From the NCBI RefSeq assembly GCF_018139695.1, contig NZ_JAGSOG010000076.1, positions 1 through 33,410 of the forward strand: a stretch of 33,410 nucleotides of DNA, given 5' to 3'. The notes under the pieces were generated by a model that saw nothing but the letters and a program-made list of their open reading frames with translations, was not told the origin of the DNA and did not search any database. The stretch's first letter is position 1. Each line of letters begins with the position of its first letter. The translations under genes were made by a program, and so were the position numbers. This DNA comes from Actinospica durhamensis (lineage in GTDB: Bacteria > Actinomycetota > Actinomycetes > Streptomycetales > Catenulisporaceae). This document shows positions 27,144 to 33,410 of the stretch, in pieces.

Positions 27144-27148
27144 AGCCC

Positions 27149-27202
27149 GTCACCGGGATCCGAGTCGGTCACCAGGATCCGAGGCAGTCACCGAGATCCG
27201 AG
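27149..27202. repeat. Three tandem 19-bp repeats
   Basis: GTCACC-[GA][GA]-GATCCGAG occurs at 27149-27164, 27168-27183 and 27187-27202, each exactly 19 bp apart with three variable spacer bases. The array begins 6 bp after the araC stop codon and sits in the 145-bp gap before the next gene. Confidence 0.85.
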
Positions 27203-27251
27203 CCCGCCCGGCCGCCGCGTGCCCGGTACTTGTGGTGCGCCCGGCCCCGAT

Positions 27252-27277
27252 GTACTTCCCTAGTGGGAAAGTACTAT
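27252..27277 (+). promoter_or_regulatory. Operator-like dyad and -10 before the membrane protein/regulator pair
   Basis: GTACTTCCC (27252-27260) and GGGAAAGTAC (27265-27274) form an inverted repeat with one extra base in the right arm and a TAGT centre. TACTAT (27272-27277), overlapping its right end, fits a -10 element, and GGGAGGG follows before the ATG. The downstream gene pair encodes a small winged-helix regulator, so autoregulation through this dyad is likely. Confidence 0.5.
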
Positions 27278-27288
27278 CGGGAGGGAAA

Positions 27289-27777
27289 ATGAGCGATCGC
27301 ATCGAACCGGAGGACGCCGCGCGCGCACTGGGTGAGATCGAGCGGCAGCGCGAGCAGGTGATCCGGCGGCGGGTCTTCCCCGGCTGGTTCTGGTGGGCCC
27401 AGGGCGTCCTGACGGTGGGATTGACGGCGTGCATCGAGTCCGGGCGCGGCGTGGTCGTCTGGATCGGCCTCGCCCTGTTCGTCGTCGGCTCGATCCTGAT
27501 CAACCTGCCGGTCTCCCGCGCGGCCCGCGCCGCGCCGGTCAACCGCGCCCTGGCCGCCCCGGCGAACGCCCGCTGGGTGGTGGCCGTGCTGGTCGGCTCC
27601 ATCGCGGCCCTGCTCGGCGTGGCGATCGGGACCGCGCTCGGCCTGCACGCGGCCGGGGTGTCCTATCCGGGTACGATCGCGAGTGTGGTGGCCTCGGTCC
27701 TGTTCGCGATCGGCGGGCCGATGCTGGTGCGGTACGAGGCGGCCGTCCTGGTGCGCCGGTCCCGGAGCCGCGGATGA
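27289..27777 (+). CDS. Small membrane protein of unknown function, four helices
   Basis: A 162-aa protein. Residues 1-35 are a charged cytoplasmic segment (MSDRIEPEDAARALGEIERQ), possibly helical. Four hydrophobic helices follow (WFWWAQGVLTVGLTACI, VVVWIGLALFVVGSILINL, WVVAVLVGSIAALLGVAIGT, SVVASVLFAIGGPMLV). It ends in a basic tail. GGGAGGG lies close before the ATG at 27289; the frame upstream to 27232 overlaps the operator and is excluded. Its stop overlaps the start of the regulator as ATGA, so the two are translated together. I do not recognise a function. Such membrane protein plus winged-helix pairs are widespread in actinomycetes. Confidence 0.85.
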   Translation: MSDRIEPEDAARALGEIERQREQVIRRRVFPGWFWWAQGVLTVGLTACIESGRGVVVWIGLALFVVGSILINLPVSRAARAAPVNRALAAPANARWVVAVLVGSIAALLGVAIGTALGLHAAGVSYPGTIASVVASVLFAIGGPMLVRYEAAVLVRRSRSRG

Positions 27778-28106
27778 GCACGCCCCGGTTCGACGAGCTG
27801 ATCCACGCGCCCACCCGGCTCTCGCTGGTCGCCTTCCTCGCCGCGACCACGTGGGCGGACTTCTCAGTCCTGCGCGACAGTGTCGGCCTGTCGGACTCCG
27901 CCCTGTCCAAACAGCTCACCACGCTGCAGGACGCCGGCTACGTCGAGATCCGCAAGGCCTTCGTCGGCAAGCGGCCGCGCACCTCGGCCCGGCTCACCGG
28001 CGAGGGCCGCACCGCCTTCGACCGGCATGTGCTGGCGCTCCAGGAGATCGTCGCCGCGGCCGGCAGATCGGTGGTCGCGCCCGGCCCGTCATCCGAGCAC
28101 GGGTAG
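27774..28106 (+). CDS. Winged-helix transcriptional regulator (MarR/HTH_34-like)
   Basis: A 110-aa single-domain DNA-binding protein. APTRLSLVAFLAATTWADFS forms the first helices. VGLSDSALSKQLTTLQDAGY (about 38-57) is the helix-turn-helix, with the recognition helix at SALSKQLTTLQ. VEIRKAFVGKRPRTSARLT is the beta wing, and a final helix runs to about 100. This is the short stand-alone winged helix of the PF13601 type. It is coupled by ATGA to the small membrane protein. The dyad at 27252-27274 is its most likely target. Confidence 0.9.
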   Translation: MSTPRFDELIHAPTRLSLVAFLAATTWADFSVLRDSVGLSDSALSKQLTTLQDAGYVEIRKAFVGKRPRTSARLTGEGRTAFDRHVLALQEIVAAAGRSVVAPGPSSEHG

Positions 28107-28126
28107 CCGAAACCGCGTCAGAACGA

Positions 28127-28164
28127 GAGCGAGGCACGACCATCGTGACGGTCGTGCCTCGCTC
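28127..28164. terminator. Bidirectional hairpin terminator between regulator and pepN
   Basis: Arms 28127-28141 and 28150-28164 are perfectly complementary over 15 bp with an 8-nt loop. They lie between two convergent genes, 20 nt from the regulator stop and 13 nt from the pepN stop. Confidence 0.85.
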
Positions 28165-28177
28165 AGCGCCGGGAGAC

Positions 28178-30724
28178 TCAGCCCTCGAGCGCGCGGGAGG
28201 CGAGGATGCGCTCGACGCCGTCGCGCGCCTCCACCAGCACCCGTGTCAGGGAGCTGTCACAGTCGTGGCCCGCCCGGAAGGCGTCGACCTGACCGAGCAG
28301 TTCCTCGGAGGCCGAGGCGTACGGGAACATGACCTCGGCCAGCAGGGCCCGCATCTGCTCCGGACGCTGCTCCCACAGGTTCGGCAGGTCCGCGAAGTAG
28401 CGCTCGCCGTAGGGCTCGAGCAGGTCGGCGTGCTCGCCCACGCCGAAGCCGGCGGCCAGCGAGCGGACCGCGTCCGGGCCGAGCTCCTCGCCGATCAGCA
28501 GCTGCCAGGCTGCGGCCTTGTGCTCGGCGTCGGGGATCGCCGCGCGGGCGCCGAGGGCGTGGTTGCGGCCCTGGTCGGTCGCGTCGCGCTGCAGCTCGGC
28601 GTCGATCTCGGCGTCGCCGACCTTGCCGAGTGCGGCCAGCCGGCGCACCAGCATCCAGCGCAGCTCCGTGTCCACCTCGAGGCCCGGCACGCTCTGCGCG
28701 CCGGAGAGCAGAGCGCTGATGAACTCTTGCTGCTCCGCGCTCGACGCGGTCCACGCCACCAGCTGCGCCCAGGCCAGCTGCGAGTCGCTGCCCGGCTCGG
28801 CCGCGCGCAGCAGGTCGAGGCCCGCGGCGGCCAGCTCGGCCTTGCCCGCGGCGATCCGCTCCGGCGCGGCCCAGCGGCGCAGCGCGATGGAGGCCTGCGC
28901 GTGCAGGAATTCGAGCACGGAGACGGAGGTCTCCTTCGCCATGCCGCGTGCCAGCATCCGCACATAGGCCGAGACCGCGAGCCGGGCCTGGTACATCATG
29001 CTGATCGCCGCGCTCCAGGACAGCGCCCGCGGCAGCGACTCGGCGAAGTCGCCGATCGACTCCTCCAGGGTGGCCAGCGAACGCGGGTCGAACTCGATCA
29101 GCGCGAAGGTGTGGTCGTCGTCGTTGAGCAGCACCAGATCCGGCTGCGCGAGGCCGTCGAGCTCCGGCACCGGGGTGCGGGCCGCGTCGATCTCCACCTC
29201 GACCTGGCGGGTGCGCACCAGCTGGCCGTCCCGCCGGTCGTAGAGGCCCACCGCGATCCGGTGCGGCCGCAGGTGCGGGTGCGCGTCGGGCGCGCTCTGC
29301 ACCACGGTGAAGCCGCGGAACCGGCCCTCGTCGTCGAGCTCGAAGTCGGCGCCGAGGGTGTTCGGGCCCGCCGTCTCCAGCCACGCCTTGGACCACTCGG
29401 CCAGGTTCTTCCCGCTCGCCTCCTCCAGCTTGGCCAGCAGGTCGCCGAGCGAGGCGTTGCTCCAGGCGTACTCGGTGAAGTAGGCGCGCAGCCCGGCGAA
29501 GAACTCCTCCCGGCCCACGTAGGAGACCAGGGCCTTGAGCACGGAGGCGCCCTTGGCGTAGCTGATGCCGTCGAAGTTGGCCAGCGCCTCGGTCAGGGTC
29601 TGCACGTCGGCCGCGATCGGGTGGGTGGAGGGCAGCTGGTCCTGCGCGTAGCCCCAGGTCTTACGGCCGTTGGCGAAGGTGGTCCAGGCGTCGGTGAACC
29701 GGGTGGCCTCGGCCGAGACGAAGGTGCCGGAGAACTCGGCGAAGGACTCGTTGAGCCACAGGTCGCCCCACCACTTCATGGTGACGTAGTCGCCGAACCA
29801 CATGTGCGCCATCTCGTGCAGGATCACCACGGCGCGGGTCTCGTAGAGCGCGTCGGTGACCTTCGAGCGGAACAGCAGCCGCTCGGTGAAGGTGACCAGG
29901 CCCGGGTTCTCCATCGCGCCGGCGCGGAATTCGGGTACGAAGATCTGGCCGTACTTCGGGTACGGGAAGTCGCAGTCGAACAGCTCGGTGAAGAAGTCGA
30001 GGCCCTGGCCGGTGATCAGGAACATGTCCTGCGGCTCGAGGTGGCGCGCGAGCGAGGCGCGGGCGGCCAGCTCCAGCGGCACGACCTGGCCCCGGCTGGT
30101 GGTGTGCGAGCCGCGCACCACCTCGTACTCGCCCGCGGTGACGCAGATCAGGTAGGTCGAAAGACGCGCGGTGGCCGGGAAGCGCCAGGTGGCCACGGCC
30201 CGGTCGACCTCGTCCGGCTCCGGCTCGGGCGCGGGGGTGTTGCTCAGCACGGTCCAGTGCGCGGGCGCGGTGACCTCGACGTGGAAGACGCCCTTGAGGT
30301 CGGGCTGCTCGAAGTTCGCGAACACCCGCCGCGCGTCCGACGGCTCGAAGTTCGAGTACGTATACACCTTCTCGTCGGCCGAGTCGGTGTACCGGCCGAG
30401 CCCACCGCCGTCGGTCCCGTACGCGCAGGAGGCGACCACCCGCAGCTCGTTGTCCGCCGCCAGCCCGGCCAGCGCGATCCGCCCGTCCGCGTACGCCGTG
30501 TCCGGGTCGATCTCGCGCCCGTTGAGGGTCACGGAGTGGACCTGCTCGGCCACCAGGTCGGCGTAGCTGTCCGCGCCCGGCTCGGCGCAGGAGAAGCGGA
30601 TCACCGAGGTGGATCCGAAGATCTTCTCCCCGAGGGTCAGATCGAGCGAGACGTGGTAGCTGTCCACCCGCAGCAGGGCGGCGCGGGCGGCCGACTCGGA
30701 GCGGGTGATTTCTGCGATGGGCAT
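28178..30724 (-). CDS. pepN: Aminopeptidase N, M1 zinc metallopeptidase
   Basis: An 848-aa cytoplasmic aminopeptidase that removes N-terminal residues from peptides, as in the final steps of peptide breakdown. It fits functionally with the two peptide-type importers in this window. The substrate-recognition motif GAMEN is at 269-273. The zinc site is HEMAH (303-307) with Glu304 as the general base, and the third ligand Glu326 is in WLNESFAEF. The C-terminal about 350 residues form the helical ERAP1-like domain. The length is normal for actinobacterial PepN. AAGGA lies 7 nt before the ATG at 30724. The frame runs further upstream into the divergent gene, which I exclude. Confidence 0.96.
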   Translation of the reverse strand: MPIAEITRSESAARAALLRVDSYHVSLDLTLGEKIFGSTSVIRFSCAEPGADSYADLVAEQVHSVTLNGREIDPDTAYADGRIALAGLAADNELRVVASCAYGTDGGGLGRYTDSADEKVYTYSNFEPSDARRVFANFEQPDLKGVFHVEVTAPAHWTVLSNTPAPEPEPDEVDRAVATWRFPATARLSTYLICVTAGEYEVVRGSHTTSRGQVVPLELAARASLARHLEPQDMFLITGQGLDFFTELFDCDFPYPKYGQIFVPEFRAGAMENPGLVTFTERLLFRSKVTDALYETRAVVILHEMAHMWFGDYVTMKWWGDLWLNESFAEFSGTFVSAEATRFTDAWTTFANGRKTWGYAQDQLPSTHPIAADVQTLTEALANFDGISYAKGASVLKALVSYVGREEFFAGLRAYFTEYAWSNASLGDLLAKLEEASGKNLAEWSKAWLETAGPNTLGADFELDDEGRFRGFTVVQSAPDAHPHLRPHRIAVGLYDRRDGQLVRTRQVEVEIDAARTPVPELDGLAQPDLVLLNDDDHTFALIEFDPRSLATLEESIGDFAESLPRALSWSAAISMMYQARLAVSAYVRMLARGMAKETSVSVLEFLHAQASIALRRWAAPERIAAGKAELAAAGLDLLRAAEPGSDSQLAWAQLVAWTASSAEQQEFISALLSGAQSVPGLEVDTELRWMLVRRLAALGKVGDAEIDAELQRDATDQGRNHALGARAAIPDAEHKAAAWQLLIGEELGPDAVRSLAAGFGVGEHADLLEPYGERYFADLPNLWEQRPEQMRALLAEVMFPYASASEELLGQVDAFRAGHDCDSSLTRVLVEARDGVERILASRALEG

Positions 30725-30827
30725 GCGCTGTTCCTTCGCCGTACGCGGTGGCCGAACGTTCGATGTCCGTACCAGCATATGCGCGGGAAATCCTGTGTGG
30801 TGTGTGCTCGTGCCACGGCGAAATCGG

Positions 30828-30857
30828 TTGTTCCCGGCCCCCGTTCCCGCATACCGT
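30828..30857 (+). promoter_or_regulatory. Candidate leaderless promoter of the double-GNAT gene
   Basis: TTGTTC (30828-30833) and TACCGT (30852-30857) are 18 nt apart. Only 7 nt separate the -10 from the ATG at 30865, and no Shine-Dalgarno sequence is present, so the transcript is probably leaderless. Confidence 0.4.
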
Positions 30858-30864
30858 GCCGGCC

Positions 30865-31848
30865 ATGGACGAGGACTTGGAGCGCCGGCCGCTGGTCGAG
30901 GCGGACGCGCGGGCGTACGTGGAACTGCTCGACGCGCTGGCCGCGGACGCCGGGATCGACGCCTGGCGCAGCGACGAGGACGGATTCCGCTCCCTGCTGC
31001 GCAATCCGCTGGGCACACCGGAGTTCGACGGGTTCCAGGGCGTGTTCGACGGGGACCGGTTGATCGGCTACGGCCGGCTGGAGCGGCGCACCTCGGCGGA
31101 TCCGGCGCACTGGATGAACACGAACGGCGGGGTGCGTCCGGACTACCGCGGCCGCGGCGTGGGCACCGAACTGGTCCGCTGGCTGGTCGATCTCGCGCCG
31201 CGGGCGCACCGGCACTTCTTCCCCGGACGTCCGCTGGAACTGGCCCTGCGCGCTCCGGAAGCCGATGAGCGGGCCCGCGCGCTGTTCGAGGCCGAGGGGT
31301 TCACGCCGTTGCGCTACTTCACCCAGATGAGGCTGTCGCAGCAGACGCCGACGCCCTCGGCCGAGGTTCCGGCCGGCCTCGAACTGGTGCCGTTCCACGC
31401 CGGACTCGCCGAACCGGTGCGGCTGGAGCACAACAGCTCCTTCCAGGACCACTGGCGCTACATCCCGCACACCGCGCAGACCTGGCAGCGGCTGCTGCGC
31501 GACGCGGCCCACCTCCGGCCCGAACTCAGCTTCATCCTGCGGGACGCGGCCGACGGGGCGGTGGCCGGGTACCTGCTGGCCGGGGCGAACGCGGCGGCCG
31601 AGCGGGCGACCGGGGCGAAGAACGTGCACCTGGCCATCATCGGGACCGCCCCGGCCTACCGGCGGCGCGGGGCGGCCTCGGCGCTGATCGGGCACGCCGT
31701 CGCGCACGCCCGGAGTCAGGGCTATGTGACGGCCACCCTGAACGTGGACGCGGACAATCGCTCCGGCGCCCTCGGCCTCTACACCCGGCACGGGTTCGCG
31801 CCGGTGCGCACCATGGTGGTCTACAACCGGGTGCTCGGCGCGGTCTGA
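30865..31848 (+). CDS. Protein with two GNAT acetyltransferase domains
   Basis: A 327-aa protein with two tandem GNAT folds, the same plan as mycothiol synthase MshD and its relatives. Domain 1 (about 6-155) has the acetyl-CoA pyrophosphate loop VRPDYRGRGVGTELV. Domain 2 (about 165-325) has TAPAYRRRGAASALI followed by VDADNRSGALGLYTRHGF, the usual end of the second half. Both loops keep the R/Q-x-x-G-x-G/A pattern, so neither half is plainly dead. I do not call it MshD because substrate residues cannot be checked here. It diverges from pepN with a 140-bp gap. The ATG at 30865 is preferred over the upstream frame, which overlaps the pepN leader. Confidence 0.9.
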   Translation: MDEDLERRPLVEADARAYVELLDALAADAGIDAWRSDEDGFRSLLRNPLGTPEFDGFQGVFDGDRLIGYGRLERRTSADPAHWMNTNGGVRPDYRGRGVGTELVRWLVDLAPRAHRHFFPGRPLELALRAPEADERARALFEAEGFTPLRYFTQMRLSQQTPTPSAEVPAGLELVPFHAGLAEPVRLEHNSSFQDHWRYIPHTAQTWQRLLRDAAHLRPELSFILRDAADGAVAGYLLAGANAAAERATGAKNVHLAIIGTAPAYRRRGAASALIGHAVAHARSQGYVTATLNVDADNRSGALGLYTRHGFAPVRTMVVYNRVLGAV

Positions 31849-31851
31849 CCG

Positions 31852-31888
31852 GGGCCGCGGGCCGCCGCCGGACTTCGCGCCGCGGCCC
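31852..31888. terminator. Bidirectional hairpin between GNAT gene and pseudouridine synthase
   Basis: GGGCCGCGG (31852-31860) pairs perfectly with CCGCGGCCC (31880-31888) around a 19-nt loop, in the 66-nt gap between two convergent genes. Confidence 0.7.
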
Positions 31889-31914
31889 GTGCAGCCTCTA
31901 CCCCTACGTTCCGC

Positions 31915-32712
31915 TCAGAGCCCGACGGCCTTGTAGAGCGAGCCGATCTCCTGCTGGTTGAGGTTGCGCACCTTGCCGGGGCGCTGGTCGCCCAGCGAGA
32001 TCGGGCCGAAGTGGGTGCGCACCAGGCGGTCGACCGGGAATCCGACCTCGGCCAGCAGCCGCCGCACGATGTGCTTGCGGCCCTCGTGGATGACGACCTC
32101 GACCAGGGCGTTGCGGCCCACCGCGTCGACCATCCGGAACGAGTCCACCCGGGCGAAGCCGTCCTCGAGCTCGATGCCCTCGCGCAGCCGCTTGCCCAGG
32201 TCCCGCGGGATGATGCCCTCGACCCGGGCCAGGTAGGTCTTCTGCACACCGTAGGACGGGTGGGCCAGCCGGTTGGCCAGCTCGCCGTCGTTCATCAGCA
32301 GGATCAGGCCCTCGGTGTCGGCGTCGAGGCGTCCGACGTGGAAGAGCCGCTGACCGCGGTCGGCCACGTAGTCGCCGACGGTCTGGCGGCCGTCGGGGTC
32401 GTGCATGGCCGAGAGCACCCCGCGCGGCTTGTTGAAGGCCACGTAGAAGGCGTCGGGGGCCGAGGAGATGCGCAGGCCGTCGACGTGGATGACCGCGGAC
32501 TCGGGCTTGACCCGCATGCCCTGCTCGGTCACCCGCTTCCCGTTCACGCTGACCCGGCCCATCTCGATGATCTCCTCGCACACCCGCCGCGAGCCGATGC
32601 CCGCCGCGGCCAGCACCTTCTGCAGGCGCACGCCCTCCTCGTTGGGGTCGGCCAGGGGTCGCCGGCCGCCGCTCGTTCCGCCGCGACCCGCTCCGGCTGT
32701 GCGCCGCTCCAT
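31915..32712 (-). CDS. rluB: 23S rRNA pseudouridine synthase, RsuA/RluB family
   Basis: A 265-aa enzyme that isomerises a uridine in large-subunit rRNA. Residues 1-26 are a basic tail. Residues about 27-85 form an S4 RNA-binding domain (VRLQKVLAAAGIGSRRVCEE). The catalytic domain carries the motif GRLDADTEGLILL with the nucleophile Asp130. HEGRKHIVRRLLAEVGFPV (about 209-227) is the second family motif. AGGAAAGG precedes the ATG at 32712 by 10 nt. It follows scpB on the same strand after 75 nt, the conserved scpA-scpB-rluB order, which supports the RluB-like assignment. The exact target uridine is not provable from sequence. Confidence 0.94.
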   Translation of the reverse strand: MERRTAGAGRGGTSGGRRPLADPNEEGVRLQKVLAAAGIGSRRVCEEIIEMGRVSVNGKRVTEQGMRVKPESAVIHVDGLRISSAPDAFYVAFNKPRGVLSAMHDPDGRQTVGDYVADRGQRLFHVGRLDADTEGLILLMNDGELANRLAHPSYGVQKTYLARVEGIIPRDLGKRLREGIELEDGFARVDSFRMVDAVGRNALVEVVIHEGRKHIVRRLLAEVGFPVDRLVRTHFGPISLGDQRPGKVRNLNQQEIGSLYKAVGL

Positions 32713-32787
32713 CGTCGTCGTGCCTTTCCTTGACAGTGCTCGAAGTATCCGTACGGGCCGGGCCGGTGGCCGCGGCGCCCGACGGTG

Positions 32788-33357
32788 CTAGGCGAAGTCC
32801 TCGATCTCGACCTCGGCCGCGCCGGGCAGCAGCGGGGCGAGGTCGGGCAGTTCCTCCAGGGACCGCAGGCCCATCCGTTCCAGGAAGTAGCCGGTGGTCT
32901 GGTAGAGCACGGCGCCGGTCTCCAGGTCGCTGCCGTACTCATCGACCAGGCCGCGCGCCAGCAGCGTGCGCATCACCCCGTCGCAGTTGACGCCGCGGAT
33001 CGCGGAGACCTTCGACCGGCTCACCGGTTGGCGGTATGCCACCACCGCCAGGGTCTCGAGCGCGGCCTGGGTCAGCTTGGCCTGCTGGCCGTCGCGCACG
33101 AACCGCTCCACCACGGGCGCGCACTCGGCCCGCGAGTAGATCCGCCAGCCGGTGCGGCCGCCGTCGCCGGCCATGCCCACCTCGCGCAGTTCGAACCCGC
33201 GTCCTTGGACAGTGTATTCCTCCGCGAGCTCGATCAGCGCCTCGGCCACCTCGGCCTTGGGTCGCTCGAGCACCTGGGCCAGCGCGATCACGGTGGTGGG
33301 CTCGTCGACGACCATCAAGATCGCCTCGAGGCAGGTCTTGAGCGGGGGCAGCGGCAC
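32788..33357 (-). CDS. scpB: Segregation and condensation protein B
   Basis: A 189-aa winged-helix protein that, with ScpA and Smc, forms the bacterial condensin acting in chromosome compaction and segregation. Two winged-helix halves are visible. The first is at about 5-80 (LEAILMVVDEPTTVIALAQV, then GWRIYSRAECAPVVERFV). The second is at about 90-170 (KLTQAALETLAVVAYRQPVS, then IRGVNCDGVMRTLLARGLV, the strongest family motif). An acidic tail follows. The GTG at 33357 is the first usable start, but its ribosome site is weak. The same frame stays open through to the window edge at 33410, so the true start may lie up to 17 codons or more upstream, outside the window. Confidence 0.94.
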   Translation of the reverse strand: MPLPPLKTCLEAILMVVDEPTTVIALAQVLERPKAEVAEALIELAEEYTVQGRGFELREVGMAGDGGRTGWRIYSRAECAPVVERFVRDGQQAKLTQAALETLAVVAYRQPVSRSKVSAIRGVNCDGVMRTLLARGLVDEYGSDLETGAVLYQTTGYFLERMGLRSLEELPDLAPLLPGAAEVEIEDFA

Positions 33358-33410
33358 GGCGAGTTCGCCGCCGGTCAGCTGCCAGGCGGGCTCGGCGCTC
33401 GGAGCGCCGG

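Noticed and set aside
30753-30762. CGAACGTTCG as an SOS (LexA) box before pepN
   Set aside because: The actinobacterial LexA box needs four bases between GAAC and GTTC; here the halves abut, so it is only a short palindrome.
27683-31063. A 1126-codon open frame on the plus strand opposite pepN
   Set aside because: It is antisense to a well-supported pepN with intact zinc and GAMEN motifs. Its translation is Arg/Val/Gly/Leu-rich without domains, as expected for a shadow frame in high-GC DNA.

Overview
This is about 33 kb of very GC-rich DNA with dense, G/C-ending codons, frequent GTG and TTG starts, hairpin terminators without U-tracts, and many long antisense shadow frames. Together with an MmyB-type XRE regulator, a secreted AA10-CBM2 polysaccharide monooxygenase and actinobacterial-type scpB, rluB and pepN genes, this points to a soil actinomycete (Streptomyces/Catenulispora/Actinospica-like; genus not determined). 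No rRNA, tRNA, CRISPR array, insertion sequence or phage gene was seen.

Left part (1-4.8 kb): a truncated secreted lipoprotein with a Met/Gly-rich segment, a cellulose-type lytic polysaccharide monooxygenase (LPMO) whose promoter is overlapped by a CebR-like half-match operator, and a divergent XRE regulator / MFS efflux pair.

Middle (4.8-18.0 kb): two consecutive complete oligopeptide/dipeptide-type ABC importers. System 1 is SBP, terminator-like hairpin, permease, permease, ATPase, ATPase. System 2 is permease, permease, one fused double ATPase, SBP. Both have long non-coding leaders that share a 24-bp element differing at one base. The leader of system 2 can form two strong hairpins. Together they look like a nutrient or signal peptide uptake island under common control.

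Right-middle (18.0-25.8 kb): a translationally coupled four-gene operon of two large FtsX/MacB-type permeases (1050 and 914 aa) and two LolD/MacB-type ATPases. The first ATPase carries a C-terminal AbrB-like (swapped-hairpin) segment. The promoter has a good -35/-10 pair overlapped by a palindrome. This is the least described system in the window.

Right part (25.8-33.4 kb): a DUF2000 gene divergent from an AraC regulator (probably leaderless), three 19-bp tandem repeats, a small membrane protein coupled to a winged-helix regulator with an operator-like dyad at its promoter, aminopeptidase N (pepN), a divergent double-GNAT acetyltransferase, and the housekeeping pair scpB-rluB, which runs to the window edge.
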